Part shown: positions 12,303 through 26,850 of the stretch, piece by piece | Numbering within the stretch: position 1 is the first letter of the stretch | Layout of the letters: each line of letters begins with the position of its first letter | Source: Chromobotia macracanthus | Taxonomy: Eukaryota; Chordata; Actinopteri; Cypriniformes; Botiidae | Direction of reading: 5' to 3' | NCBI GenBank assembly: GCA_036877525.1 | Contig: JAZGTH010000002.1 | Coordinates: forward strand, 6,122,501 to 6,186,500 | DNA length: 64,000 nucleotides | The notes under the pieces: generated by a model | Seen by the model: the letters and a program-made list of their open reading frames with translations, nothing else | Databases searched by the model: none | Told to the model about the DNA's origin: nothing | Program-made: the position numbers and the translations under genes

Positions 12303-13764
12303 CTTTTAAATTGTCTTAAATGAGGTATCTTAGAATCCTAAGATTTTTTTGAAACTGCCTTCACTATGAAGCACTATGATGCCGCCTAAATAAACAGTTC
12401 ACTGGGTTTAGAACACAGCATGAGTGATGATCTTATGTCTCTAACTAACACAACAGGCTTTAGTTCTGGGATTAGACTTTCAGTAACACACAGATGAAGA
12501 GACAGCAGGATGAAATTTGAGTGTGTTAGCAACTCGGAAAGCAAACCAAAGGGGCTTGAGCTTTGCTTTGAGTTTAACAGAGGAACACAAAGACAGACCC
12601 AGCCAATTAAGGTAATGTAGTGGAACATACACACAGCATATCACAGCTAAAATTACAAACACAGGCTCTCTCTCCCTCACCACACACAGTGAGTAAGAAA
12701 AATGCTGAGGAGGCACCCCTGCAGAGACCCAGTGGATAACAAATTGTTCTATTTTCTGGTCTGCACAGAGATTGGACTGCAGGCGCTGCACAGTTCAAAA
12801 TCCCCTTCTCACCCGCATGAACACACATCCTCCTTCTCCAAAACTAATAATCTGTTATTTCTATTTACAACAATACACTTTTAATCAGTCTATGGTTGGT
12901 AACAATAAAATACATTATAGAAAACTAGGATTCCATCCAAATTTGCATATTTCTACTACAAACTAAAATCATATTTCAATAATCGTATGACAGAACAACA
13001 ATATTAGGGCATGCTAACAAATAAAATTGTATCTTCATTCCATGGATCACTTCTTTACATCCTATTTGTGTTTGCATTGAAGCAAAACCATCTAGCTAAA
13101 CCATCCACTTAAAGTAACTTAAATGATGTTATTTGCTCCATTGAACGCATCAGAAGACTCTAATCTTTATGCAGCTCTTCCTATACAGCCATGTTTATAG
13201 TGTTCATGTCTGTCAATATTCAAATAATATTTATGATGAGTGAACTTAGGAAAATCCATAGACAGACTATTGCCAACTATAACATACTATTGCCAATGTA
13301 CTATGACTTGGTACACACTAAACCTAATCTCCTATACTATATAGTAAAGAAAATATGCAAAATGGGTTGTAGCCAATCATGCGCTGCTATGTCACCTACA
13401 TTTATATACATAAATATATAAACCATTTCCTGTGTGAAACCCTCATGTTAACCCTGATTGGCTAAGAAAGTAATCTCAAGATAAGTGAGACCACTTGAGG
13501 AATCAAGTTTCTGCCATGCTTTCAGTCGGCACTGCCAATTTACCAGACAGAAATCAAGACCTTTATAGCAGGTTGTCTAAGGAACCAAAAAAGTGGCATG
13601 TCATTCCAAACCAGATGAGAGCTTCAGGAAATGAAGGGGTGGGTCCTGTATGAGGGATGTAATCTCACTGGCCTCCTTTAATGTCAATTACCCGTCACTG
13701 TTACACTTAAATTAAGAAACTAGATCTATGTTTTCTTAAAGAAATGTAAGTAATGTTATAGTTT

Positions 13765-13835
13765 TAGTGTTGTGAGTGGTTGCTAGTGAATTGCTGGTTG
13801 GTAAAGTATTCTGGGTGATTTCTAGGTGGTTACTT
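13765..13835 (-). repeat. Degenerate 'gtggttgctag' cyprinid-type tandem repeat
   Basis: Contains 'gtgagtggttgctagtgaat', 'tattctgggtgatt' and 'taggtggttac'. This is the reverse complement of the degenerate 'ctagcaaccac' pattern found in carp-group genomes and seen again at 32478-32590. Confidence 0.5.
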
Positions 13836-15939
13836 TTGAGATCAAACAATAACTGACAGACCCCTGCAGTACTACCTTATTGTTGACCTCTGCTATAAAG
13901 TCCATAGACTGGGAAACGATTAATATACTTAATATACTCAATACTGTCGTCTTGCAAACACATTTTGGCCCTTTAGTTTACATGCATGATCAAAATACCA
14001 ATGACTGATAAATGATTCAGAGGCTTAACAAAAATTAAAAAAATCGAAATGTGTGCAACCTAAAAGCTATTGAATGATGGAGATAAAAGCCCTTGCAGAA
14101 AACTTTGCTGATTTGCATAAACAGTTGCAGACACTTTACTTTTGCAGAGATCCAAACTACTTAAGCTGTGTCTGCATCAGTATTCTTGAAAACATGCACA
14201 CAAAGATATTGGTTCTCTGTTTAGTTACTGTTGTCATGCTCAGTGGTCCTCATCTGAGGATAAGACAGCAGTGTCAGAGCATTGAATGTTCACTCTAGAG
14301 AATTCATAAACAACACAACAAACAAAGTAAACAAACCAGATGACCTGCCACAAACCTGACATCTTACTCAGACCTCAGACTCTTCCCACACTTCAGTTGA
14401 GTGTTAAAAAGATTTCACCTCGAAAAAACAAAAGGGACGAATGTAAGAATAAACACAAGACAGAAAAGCATGGAGGTAGATATAAGTTAGGGGAAAGAAC
14501 AATTTAGAAGAAAAGGAAAATAAAAAAGGTGGATGAGTGACAAACATGACCTTTCTCTGTTCTGCACTGGGTCCTATATTTCAGACGCATTGCCCAAACA
14601 ACCACAATTCTCTTCCTTCCTTTCTGTGAGCTACAAGGACCAATGGTGAAACAAAACAGGGAATATGTTGTATTAAAAGATAATAAATTTGTGAATTATA
14701 ATAAATCTAGTGAATTAGAATTCAGAGTACGTCATGATGACAAACAGACCACAAAAGGATGCGATGCAGTGTTGTGTTCGATGCCTGTGTGCTGACAGCT
14801 AAATTTGCCTTGTGTTTGCCACTAACAACTAAATATAGCTTCTGTCTGAAATATCAGTGTGATGCTGATTGGATAGACAGACATGATGACAGAAGAGGAA
14901 CTGCATCAGCAAACCCAGCACACTCCAACATTACACAGCAATAGCACGCATTGTTTGACTTCTTCTACTGAATGACATGCTCATAGATATAATTAGAAAA
15001 TACTGTAGCTGCCTACAGTGGCACCAAGATGGCTGAACAAATCTGCACATGGTAAACGAACATCTAAACTAACTTGCTCCAAAAACAACATTGAGTTTAA
15101 TCTCAGTGATTAAAAATACTGCACACCTAAGGCTGAAATTATCTACAAAACAAAGTTTGAATTCATTCTGTATGTTAATCATTTCAAGTTGAATTAATAG
15201 CAAGAATTGCTATGAGGACATTGTGTAGAAAGAACAGGCTGTTAGATGCTTAAAGCACATGAACAGATTTATATTTCTGAAAGAACATCTCTTAATTCTG
15301 ACATAATGAGTGAACAGAAAATCACCAACACAAGCAAGAAAAGAAAGCTAGGCAAGCACGAAGGAAGAAAATGTAAGTGTGTTTGTCAGCAGCTCTTTAA
15401 AGACAGGAGCACACACACAGTGACAGTCCCTCACAGCCTGTATTCCACAGATGCTTGATCCAGTTCGTCAGCAGTCCGTCAAGTACGAAAAGCAGCCATT
15501 CGTCTTTGAAGGAAGGGTGAGGTGGTGTTGGAGAGGAAAGAGCAAGGAAAAAGCAAAAACACTTCTGAGCACTTTTAAGAATGATCAGATGCTTCTAAAC
15601 CTCAAACGGAATGCCAATAAACACTCAGAACTCCTGATGACAGTCACCACTAAACCACAGGAAAACACACATGCACAAATGAATGACATACAAGAGCTTT
15701 CACACCAGTCCTGAATCTGATCACATAATTTGATACCATTAAGATGACAAGCAGATCTAGCTCATTATGAATACATTACAGAGGCGTCAGGGGGCTCTAA
15801 GCCTGGATGCAACTAACAGTATATTTCACACCACAAATGCTGCTGCTTATAAAACAGGCCAACAGAAGGACCAGCATATGCTCATTTGATGGTCAATCCC
15901 TCTATTGTCTTCTTGCTTATGTGTTAATATGGACTGTTC

Positions 15940-16100
15940 GAAATACATCTACTGTAAGAGTGGTTATGTTTCAGCTCATACAATTAAACCTCAGCCCATA
16001 CCTCTACATTTACTGTATGTCTGTTATTACCCCTCAATGCTGGAACAAGCTTCCTTAGAATAATTCATCTCTTCAAGACACACCTTTTCAAGATTAATAA
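15940..16100 (+). pseudogene. Decayed LINE ORF2 3' end (L2/CR1-like)
   Basis: In broken frames the translation contains 'TPQCWNKLP' and then a Leu/Phe-rich segment ending like 'FKTHLF'. This is the pattern at the C-terminal end of many fish LINE ORF2 proteins. It is followed by an A/T-rich tail. The match is short and partly subjective. Confidence 0.3.
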
Positions 16101-19100
16101 AAAATCAAGATTAATACAATTAAATTTTTACTGCACTTTTCCTGCTTAAACCAAAACCAAGGTGGTTATGTCTTGAAAAGATTTTGTTTTGGGGCTTTTT
16201 TTTAGAAAACATTGATATGTAATAATTTGCAATTATTCAGCAATTAATTATGTAATTAAAAATTAGTCACACACACACACATTGGTAAACAGGAAGGTAT
16301 CTTGAACTTAGGCTTTAATACAACAGTTCTTATATTAGTCCGTGAGCCTGATTCTTTCTGAGTCATCTGAGAAGTTTATACAGGCAACCTTAAGCCTCAT
16401 TTATCCAGCAAAAAGCAGGTTAGACTCTCTTTCTCACTGTTGGATCTGCAATCCATTTATCACAGTTTATCAAGAGTTTATCAAGAAGTGTGCTCAAACT
16501 GACCTTAATATGTTTATAAGGTGCTAAAATATTATGTGCCGGCTTTGCTGGCTAATCATATGATGATGATTTACATCATATGGAAGAGATAAAGGCAGCC
16601 CAGTATTGGATACCTTTTCCCAGAATGCAATTCTCCTGTGGTGGCTAGTACATATTGGTCAGCCAGAAAGACCATTATAACCTTCTGGGTAAAGCAAGTT
16701 ATTTGAGCAATCATGTCCAGCCAATGGAACAGGCTTGTTTTGACTCACTGGGCTAAGAATAGATGGATCTTAGAGAGAACGAGACAAAGCAGGCTGTTGT
16801 AAGTTGGGAGGGGTTGAAGGATGAAAGCCTAGTGGAAAATATTAATGCTCAGAAGTTGCTGTTTCATAGCTTAATGGAGTTCTTATTTAGGTTTTATTGA
16901 GTTATCAATTTTGTCTCTTAAAATTTCTAGGGTGGAATAAAAATAGACTCAAACGAGACAATTGTTTACATTGGATAGAATATACTGTATGACTATTAAA
17001 TGATTGTGGCTTACATAGTACAGATTATTTGGTCGTGGAAGAATCTAATTGAGTGTATATTAAGTGTGTATTAAAGTGTATATCTCATTGATTCCAGATC
17101 TTTGTATCTTAAAACTCTAAAGGAGATGTGAGATTGCTGGGGCCTTTTATCTAGAAAAAGAATTTGAGAGTCATTTTGTATAAAGCTAGACATTGAAGAA
17201 ATTATATTTGTCATTTGTTTTTCCTATAGCAGGACCTCACTATCCAAAGCCATAGACAATAAACACACAGGCATTGACACATAAACAAACTCAAAATATC
17301 AATCAGTTGCTGAAATTCACTAACAATGAACTGTGTCCACTGACAGTGTTCTGCATTGACACCCACTGTCTGCATTGACTGAACACCTACTTCACAAAAG
17401 AAATTATGCAATTTGGATCACATCGCAAAAATGTCATAGATGTAAATGTAAGTATCAATAGCAATTACAGGCTACAACTCATGAAGCAGCATTAAATGCT
17501 GCATACAGCAGGCCATATGCACCCTACTGTGCTGAAACCAAACCTCATCCATCTCTGAAGCCTGATCTTGTTTGAAGTCACACATCACTCACTCTATGCT
17601 CACATTCAGCCAGTGTGTCAGGCCCTGGAGAGTAGCGCCCATCTAGTTTACAGTGTTTGGATATGGCTCGCTTACGTATGAGAAGTGATTGACTGTGAAA
17701 GGGTTGTTCCAGCTGAAACCTTATGTAATGTGAAAAAATTTCACTTTGCATTATGAACTGGCCTAGGTGGTTTTTACAGTATGTATTCATGGACATGTAT
17801 GTATGCACAGACATGCACATTAATTGTCAGAGTTTTTTTTATTTCTCTTTCACACACAAACACTAACACAAGCTTATATATACAGTATTGGTAAATAAAG
17901 GAGGGCACATGCATAAACACACATATAAATGTCAGCCTGAATTTTCTTCTGTAAGATAACCTAAGGCTTAGTTGACTCCAGTTATCATAATGTATCAGTA
18001 TGTGAGTATGCACACATTACCAAGTTTATATGTGTGTGAGAGACTAAGCAGGGACTGTATTTCTCACTCTATCACTGTAATTTCCTCCTCTCTCCCCCTT
18101 TCTCTTCCTCAACCCCGATTTCTCCTCGTATATCTGCAGGGTGTGTGTGTGTGTGTGCATGAATGAGTCATCACTGGTGCAGAAGATTATCTGCATTCTT
18201 AAAGTTAGCCAAAATCTCCGGCTCATACAGCAGGAGAATACTAAAATACAACACACATACAAATATCATGCAGAGTACACACACAGTTACAATTGTGTGT
18301 GTGTGTTTTATTCAGTTCTAAGATCTAAAACAACAAAGTGCACTCATATCTCAAACACACACACAGAAATGATCTCAAACACTCAAATATCTTGAGGGCA
18401 GCTGTGCTAATGAAAAGACTTGATTTTGTAAGAAGAAAGCATGTGTTATGCAAAATGCCTACAAGCTGCCACAGAAACAAACACCCACCAGCAACTGAAG
18501 GACAAATGGCCATATACATCAAAATCATGTCTTCATCTTGAATCTATAATCACTGTATATAACATGTATTACTGTATATAACAACTGTTAAAACACCATA
18601 CATATTGACAACTGACAATCTAAGACTTTGCTCTTGTCCAAAACGTCATCTCATTTTTCATCACAGTAGCCTTAGTATGTGTTCTCGGAAAGAAATGAAA
18701 AATGCTACATGCTTCTGTTCACTCATAAGAGGCATCACAGACAACACTGGTTCTGTGTTTTGAACTGAAGCTTTTTTGGTGAAAACATGACAATAGCAGT
18801 ATAGTATTTAACAAGCAAGAGTCTTTAGGACTAAACTGCCTTTGAATCTCTTCCTGGAGATGCCCACCACAGCCTGTTATAGATGCGATTACAATCAAAG
18901 ATCTCAGCAAGGACCTCCTCTACTCCAATGCCTCCAAACTAATTTCCAACAGTACAAACTGGTGGTGTGATTTCTCCAGAATGCGTGGAGAGTTCTGGAA
19001 GGGGTGCGATATCTCATCCATCCACCCGATATCCAGAGATTTTAGCTGATTCTGAGCCCCTCAGTGAGATGAGAAATTATCAGGGGAAGAGAGATGAGCA

Positions 19101-19983
19101 ATGGAGGATAAGCAGAAATGGATTCTGTCATGAGTGAGAACATCAGAGATGACCAGAGATCAGACTTTCCATAACCTTAAGTAGATCATTTTACACTTCT
19201 GAGGTCCTTCTATATTAGCCTGTAAGAGTTCACAAGTGATGTGAGCTCCTGTCTCGCACACTACAGGGGACAGAGTCTTTATTATTAAACCAGTATGTAA
19301 GTATTTAAGTATTAAACCAGGCTGATCAGGACACATACATTTGCATGTATACATATATACATACATTTAGTTATCTAAATAAGCATATACTATAGCCAGG
19401 GTAAGAAAAGGGCTGGGGCACGAAGTCCAGGGAGTGAATTTCAAGGGGGAGTTCCAGTTCAAAATGTAGCAGATTTCCATCTTTTATCCAGGTAAAAGCC
19501 TCCAAACGCTATGCAAATTTCCTACATAAATATTGTGGGATTTTCTGCATCTTTGGTTAAAATACAAAATATGTCCTGATCTAGAGTCCCCCCAGTGAAT
19601 TGCATTCATTTTCACACCAACTATAGACTTATATTGTTTATATATAGTATAAGGAATACTATTAATATAATATATTAATATAACTACTGACTAACTACTT
19701 AACTGACTAACCCATATTCTGTCTTACCCCTACAATAAAAAACAATGGACACACAAATGGTCCATGCCAGCTCAAATACACAATATCATTAAGCACAAAG
19801 AGACACATCAAAAACAAAGAAATTTCTAAATTCACATACATTTTTTAATCCAACTTTTGACAAAAAGTGTTAAGCTGATAGTATAAATTACAATGGAAAC
19901 ATGTTAAATATTTGAATTACGTTAGAAATATAAGATTTTTCCACAGGTGGTACTTTTGTACTCCAACTGTGTTAATATTTATA

Positions 19984-20512
19984 TACACTATCAGTCAAAA
20001 GTTTGGAAACACTTGACTGAAATGTCAGAAAAAACTTTTAATCTGACGACATTTGATTAAACGTTAAAAATGTAAAAATAAAAATATAATATAATTGTAC
20101 CAACATATTAATTTTAACTTAATTTTTGTTATTAGAAAACTACAATTAAAAAAAATGTTTTTGAAATAGATGATTTGGACCAAATAATGAAGAAAAAATC
20201 AGCCAATAAGAGCGCAGGATAGAGGGGAACTCCTTCAAAACTCTTTAAAAATCTTCTCAGGATGATTCCTCAAAGAAGCTGGGTGATGGAAAATGTCAAA
20301 AAAAAATTGTAAATTCAAGACCAAGGGTGACTAAATTGAATATGCTAGAATATATCCTATTTTACCTTATTTTTAATTTTCTTTAGTCACAACATAATTC
20401 CTAAAGTTACATTTGTGTTATTGCATAGTTTTGATAAGTTTACTATTATTCATAAATTTAAAATAAATATGAACAAAGAAAAAGTGTTTCCAAACTTTTG
20501 ACTGGTAGTGTA
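19984..20512 (+). mobile_element. Decayed Tc1/mariner-type transposon
   Basis: The terminal inverted repeats read 'tacactatcagtcaaaagtt' on the left and, in reverse complement, 'tacactaccagtcaaaagtt' on the right. Both continue 'tggaaacact' and abut TA, the Tc1 target site. The interior near 20190-20330 recalls the C-terminal end of fish Tc1 transposases ('GNSF'-like, then 'KKLGDGK'-like, across frameshifts). At about 529 bp it is a deletion derivative and cannot encode transposase. Confidence 0.7.
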
Positions 20513-21364
20513 TACATGTAAATGAAAATACACACATATGTTTATAAGTTATTACATTGACTCATGCATTAATAAACAATAAGTGCTCCATAAGCATAAA
20601 TGCTTTCTCAAGAAATCTAACTATACACAGACGTGTAAATAGAACATTACTACTCTAACAGAAAGAACTCAAAACACTCTGGCCTCTCTCTCTCTCTCTC
20701 TCCTCTTACCTTCTCCCAGGCACACACCAAGCAGTACTGGAGGCTAATGTCTCTCATTGTGGTCTCCACCTACTACAACTATCACACAAACACCTTCAAT
20801 CCAATAATACCAATGCTCGTCCCTCAAACACTTAGCCTGGACTAACTGCTTTCTCTCCTAACAGACACATCTGAACACTTAAGAAGTTTCCAGATGCCTG
20901 GATAATGTTGCTTGGATGAACGCCATGGATGGAGGAGTTGAGCGCTGTCACTGGAACTCAATACCAAAATGGTGTGTGCTGATCCTATACCTGTTGATTG
21001 AGTTACAGTGGCAGTTTAATCGATCCAAGTTCACATTAACCTTTACACAGACACACTGACGGATATGCCCACAGACTGTTTACTTTAATACAAACACACA
21101 CATATCTAGTACACAGAGAGAATAATCTCTTAGTAATGGAGACAGATGTTTCTACAATATGAGTGCAAGGTTATTGAAAACACAAGCACATTTCTATTCA
21201 ACATGCAGACCCCATAGAATTAGAGTTTGGGTTTTGGGGTACAACCATTCTCCTCCACTGATGTCTCATCCTGCACTACACAGCTTTTTTGTACAATCAA
21301 ATGCTTACTAGAATGAGAAAATTTCTATCCCTTTAATATTCACAACCGACTACTAAATTACTAC

Positions 21365-21560
21365 AGACTGTGACAGGTACTGTAGCTCGTGCAGCATTTG
21401 CAGCTTGCTACAGCAGTTGTTGAGAATTGAAACTTATCATCCATGTTAAGAAAATAATTCCACAAGTACCCTGCAATTTTATGTTTCAAACAGAGATGGT
21501 GGTAGTAAAAAAAAAGAGCTTATCCAGTTATTTCATGGGGTCTTAACGAGAAAGTTCTGT
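21365..21560 (+). repeat. Unnamed interspersed repeat, copy 1
   Basis: Shares ordered blocks with 25110-25285: 'tgtagctcg', 'acagca.ttgtt', 'caagta.cct', 'ttttatgttt.aaacagagat' and then 'ggtag'. Same orientation, about 3.7 kb apart. Confidence 0.55.
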
Positions 21561-22754
21561 AACTGCATATCTCAACACCACACGGCACTATGCATAAACA
21601 TAACGGTTGATAATTTATGCAAATAATTTATTCATCATGACTAGTCAGCTCTTTGATGAACCTTTAATGAATGCTGACAAACTGGCTCTTTGGCAAAGGA
21701 AAGACACAGTTTGAGGGAATGTAGCCCACTCAGTACAGCTCTCTCATTCTCTTCTGCTCTCTTTTAAGGAGCTGGCCATGGTGCTGAATCAAGCACACAC
21801 TGAAGTGAGGCAATTTCACACACTCACTCAATCAAGCTTTTCCCCTATTTTTGGTGATGCCCTTGAGGTTCACTAAAATCTCCTTCGTCATTCATTCTCA
21901 AAGATAGGATAGTTTAGGTCTTACATAAAGTCATATCTGGAGCACATTGCAGCTTATTCTGGCCAAGAACCACCCACTTAGACAGGAAGTGTCTAATTAA
22001 CATATACAGTGACCAACCACATCTTGTTTACTTGCTACTACTAAGAGCAAGATTACATGAAGATTCCCATTCAAATAAGAATAAGATTCTCATTCAAATG
22101 TTTTCTTAATTTACTAAGTTGTGTAGAAGCCAGCCAATCAGACCCGGCCAACAGGAATCCACAATTTCAGCCAGCTTTAGTCATTTTTGTTTGCAATATA
22201 CATCAGATGGTCCATGAACAGTCTGTGAGTCATCTAAGGATGGTTGGCCATCCTAACAAAAATGGTGTTATGAACATCATACAATGTGGGTGCACTAAAT
22301 AACACTCTAAGGATTACTTTGGGAGGCCTGAAACACAATACCCAATGTCCTGTAGCTCCAAATGTGTTGTCTCACATCTCTATATTCCTACTCATCTTAA
22401 TACTTCCACCTGCTTTTTCTCTCACCAGTATTTGTGTCAAAATTCTCTCTCAACAACTCTGAACTGCTGCGATTGTGGAAATATCAAAATGAAGTGGACT
22501 GGTCTAACATTTCTTTAAAAATGTCACACATTTCATATATGACACATACACTCTCTTCTGCATGTGCATTACTGTGGGGGGTCTCAATAGCCTGTAGTCA
22601 TGGTTTTAGTCTCTGTAGAAACACCCATTTTCTGTGCCAAATCTTGACATATGTGCAACAGATTAGCAATTATAAACTCAACAGAAATACAAAGGTCCTA
22701 TAATATGTCAAAAATGAGCTAATGAGCCAAAAATACATTAAAACACATGATTTT

Positions 22755-22880
22755 TTTCATGGAAGATGCAAGGTTCTTTATTGTCACTATACAAAGTACA
22801 GTGACATTAGTGCAGTCCTTACAGTGCAGACACATATAACTTAGTGCAAGCAAACAAATTTGAATACACTGCACAACATA
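22755..22880 (-). repeat. Partial interspersed repeat
   Basis: Contains 'ttctttattgtcactataca' followed by 'aagtacagtgacatt', resembling the 'stored in Cl-rich fish' type repeat head also seen, more distantly, at 9822. Family not assigned; limits are approximate and orientation is uncertain. Confidence 0.35.
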
Positions 22881-25109
22881 ATACACATTCACAACAATCG
22901 TGTACATGTGCACAAATCTGATTTTAATGTCTCCTGCGTCAACACTTTTTCTCTAGTACAAACACACACCCACACAGACCTGTTTATGTTAATACACACA
23001 ACCCCGCAAAAACACGCACACACCTCCACTGACAGAGATCTAATTAAGGGCTGTGAGACTAAAACATGTCCCTCCTTCTGATAGCGTAAAATTAGATGTT
23101 GCAGATGTAGAATTGCATTTTCACTGTGATGTCTGACACCGTCTATCGAACGTGTGGCTTTTTGTATTCATGTGTCTGTGTAAGACAGCCAAAGATGAAA
23201 CGGAGAACATGAATCCACTAAAAATGTCAAAATTTGCACTACATGCAGGGACACACATACACTCATACACACCCACAGAATGCTGCATGTCACAGCACAG
23301 GACATCAATATTTATGTACTTTGTGCTTTACATTTCACAGGTCACTTTAAATATTCTGACATAAAACAAAAACGCACACAGTATCTACCTACACACATAT
23401 CTTTATCACTGAATCAGAAATTCACTATGCTACACACTAAAATATTACATTTTAATAAAAGTTTCTTTGGTAAACTTTGTGAATTATAACATTGCTGTAG
23501 CAGCAAAATACATTATCCAGTGTCTTCACGGGTTAATTTTTTAATCAGATGTTTCTGCAGCCATTTAAACTTTATAAAATTACTTTTCTGCAGCATCACA
23601 CTGTAGTTGTTCAATTCTTATATTTCACACTAATAAGAGGATTTTAAGAGCCTCATTTTTAAATCTATTCAAGTTGCTGTGTCTACATACTGTACCTTAG
23701 ATCATTCAAATGCAACTCTCAGCTTGTATATAAAACGTTTATTAATTTTATTTTAATTACTTGTATCTTCTTCCAGTATATATATATTGTACAGTTTATG
23801 TCCTCCGTAAAGCACGTAAACACTGTTAAAAGTAATTTATAAGCATTTTACTAAAATTTACTATAAATTAGTTTTTCGTACTAAAATTAGCTTAGAAATA
23901 ACACAACATGACATTAATACATCCAACTGGCTGATGACTCAGAGAGCTAAAGCTGTTTCTTAGCAGACAGACAGTGGAGAGACTTAAAGGGGCTTCTCTT
24001 ACATCACTGCTTGTTTGATTTCACTTTCTGTCTCTCATCATCCACCTCCAACCACCCCTCCCCTTATTACACCAGCTCCTGCATCACTCTTTCATCCTCT
24101 GCGGAATCTCAGCATGTGCGTGTGCGTCTAGAAGAGTGGAACTTTTCTGAGTAGCATTTCTGCAAGCACGTGCCCTATGAGGAGCATTTGACACAGGATC
24201 TCCGAGATCCAAACCTTGGCTAACCGGCTTATAAATGTTAGATGGAGGTTTTTAGGATCTTGTTAAAACTGGTTACATTATTTAAAGCTCCATTCATTCA
24301 GAGAGAAGAGGGAAAACGAAAGAGAGAGAGAGATTGATAGAAAAAGAGAGAGAGAGACTGCAGGCTGGGTGAAGTTTTAATGAATTCTCTCACAGTAGAA
24401 AGAAAAATTATTGTGAAAGTTGGCAGGGAAGGAAAAGATTTCAGCTTGGCTGATTTCTCCTGTGTCATTGGTTTGTCTCTCTTTACATATCTAATGGGAA
24501 ATATTTAGAGAAAGTGAGAGAGCTGGACATCTTCGTCTGTGTTGCTTTGATCTTTTTTTAGTAAGCCACAATTCAGAAAATGTTTCAACACATCTAGCTA
24601 AATGGTGTCAGCTGCCTTTGCTAACCAGTAGTTAGTCTCAGTGTGATCGAGCTTGATTTCTGAGTGTGGCACAGAAACAGGTGACAGGAAGTGATGTGGT
24701 AGTGTACCTTCAACTGTGTGCCAATAGGTCTCAACCCCACTGACAGTACATGACAACTCTAATAAAACTGATTAAATAAGTATAATTAATTCAAGCTTAT
24801 GTATATGAAGGTGTGTGTGTCAGACAAATTAATTTCATGATTTTTCCACAGCTACTCTAGTTTTTTGTGATTACTGGATAATGATTTTTAAGCTGCAATA
24901 CAACTTTTTTTGGTTAAAAATGAACAAAACAATTACTGAGCAAATACATAAAACATCAGTATCAGTATTCCTTACCTTACCCTGATTTGCAATCGTAAGT
25001 TTATAATAAAGATTTATAATTTCTTGTCAGGTTCCATTTAATAGGAAATGTCCATTTGACCTCATTCATCTGCATCATTACATTACATTCATAATATAAT
25101 TAAAAATAA

Positions 25110-25285
25110 TTTTATTGCGTGGCCAGATGCTGAGCATGGTGGAGAGTTTGTAGCTCGATCTTACAGCAATTGTTTAAAATTAACCTTGTTATCTGCCTTT
25201 AGATATCTCTGCAAGTAACCTACACTTTTATGTTTTAAACAGAGATGGCGTTAGAGAGGCAAAAGTTCCATAATGCAGCTTTGCA
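25110..25285 (+). repeat. Unnamed interspersed repeat, copy 2
   Basis: Second copy of the element at 21365-21560, with 'gtttgtagctcgatcttaca' and 'ttttatgttttaaacagaga' in the same order and direction. Confidence 0.55.
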
Positions 25286-26180
25286 CAAAGTTCACAAACA
25301 ACCATCTCTAGCTGAAGATCCCTCATTGCCCAAGTGACATCTAATTAAGAGCCTACTGTACTAAGGAAAAGCTTGGTAAATGTCAGATGTCCTTTAATAA
25401 CTTTACCTTGAGTTAAAAACTTGACCCTTAACATTACTTTTTATTTAATATGTATGGCATTCACCTAGTATAACAAACCTCCTTGGCTAAGAATAAGGAT
25501 AAAGGAGAAAGAGAGACGGAGAGAGGAAGTAGTCTGGCCAGACTACAGAGTGTTAATCAGAAGGATAATTACATTAAAGAGCCAATGGAAGGCTTGTAAT
25601 GTGGCCAGCAATTTTATTAGCATTCATATTAACATGAACAAACCCAGAGTGTTTATCCATGTGCATGCTTGTAAATACTTGTTGTACTACATTTGTTTGC
25701 AGAAAAAGTAGTCGAGCGAACAACAACACTGAGACTAAGTCTTTGCCAACCCTTTAAGTTGGCAGTGGATTTAATGAATGCAGGACACCTGCTATATGGA
25801 TAACACATATTTATGTGCAATTCAGCAAATCGGTTAACACCACTGGTGGAATGTTACATCACCTAATTAATATTCATAAGCGTAATGATCAGATCATTCC
25901 ATTATAAAGCCTCAGTGGCAAAAAACAGGTTTATAAATCGGCCAAAAAGTTTAAATGTGTTTAAACAGAAGCAAAATTGATACACACCTTACTGTACACT
26001 TTGTTAATACCACTCCATACACACTCAATACACACACATACAAATACACACACACACACACACTATCAGAAAGTCATTCTGCACTGATGGTTTCCATTAA
26101 CACTTAATTCTTTATCACACATGAGTGATGAGCACAAAACTGTTACAAATCAGTCAACTAAGATTCTGATGACTTACTGC

Positions 26181-26207
26181 CTCTCTCTCTCTCTCTCTCT
26201 CTCTCTC
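26181..26207. repeat. (CT)n microsatellite
   Basis: An uninterrupted CT run of about 27 bases, followed by a short CA run. Confidence 0.95.
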
Positions 26208-26822
26208 CACACACACAGGCAACACCCCTACATTCTCATTTCCAGTTACTGAGCAATGAAAAACATGACACACCAAAATAAATGACATGCTAATGGGTAG
26301 CTTTTACAAAAATGCTGTTTCCTAGCAACTAACAGGTGAGAGGGGCGAGAGCTCTGTGTCTACAGTGACAAAAATAATGCTGACAACATGAGAATAAAAT
26401 AGAGAAAGTGAGTGACTGCGAGAGAAAAGAGAGAGAGAGAGATGGGCATAACTTATTTTAATGTTTAGCATATCAGAATCTAATTATACCACCTGTGTAC
26501 ATAAACACACAATGTGTAGGTTTCAATTTGTATACATTTTTCAGTTTTATAAATCAGACAAATCATGCTTTACTTGAGAAGATAATAATATCAACAGGTT
26601 TGTATAAGAGTTTAGTTTGGAGGTAGAGGTGGGAGATTGAAAATATCATTAGCCTGGTATGAAAAACAATGGAAGTCTCTTACCAATGCTCTTACAAATA
26701 TAATGAAACACCTGTGTGTGTGTATGTATTTGAGTATAATATTGAAAGCTATCGAAGGGGTAAACCTGATGACTCACAAGTAGCTTCTACTAGGAGACAA
26801 TGTGACATGAATGTAAACTGGA

Positions 26823-26850
26823 GTGTGTGTGTGTGTGTGTGTGTATGTGT
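26823..26850. repeat. (GT)n microsatellite
   Basis: A GT run of about 28 bases with one interruption. Confidence 0.95.

Larger units (their letters stand above)
12303..19983. other. Long non-coding stretch, probable intron
   Basis: AT-rich with scattered short frames, CA/GT tracts (near 16270 and 18140-18160) and degraded repeats. A higher-CpG patch at 15451-15530 on the plus strand looks weakly exon-like ('ccacag|ATGCTTGATCC' and 'GGAAGG|gtgagg') but resembles no protein I know, so it is not called. Confidence 0.45.

Noticed and set aside
12480..12828. Cys/Leu-rich minus-strand frames of 73-103 codons
   Set aside because: Three overlapping frames in the same place with no splice or family support; a by-product of composition.
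15451..15714. 87-codon plus-strand frame starting after 'ccacag'
   Set aside because: Looks weakly exon-like at its 5' end, but the peptide matches nothing I know and the strand differs from the other candidate exons.
21760..21860. Plus-strand 'cttttaag|GAGCTGGCCATGGTG' exon-like segment
   Set aside because: The peptide 'ELAMVLNQAHTEVRQF' is plausible, but the donor is doubtful and no partner exons were found on the plus strand.
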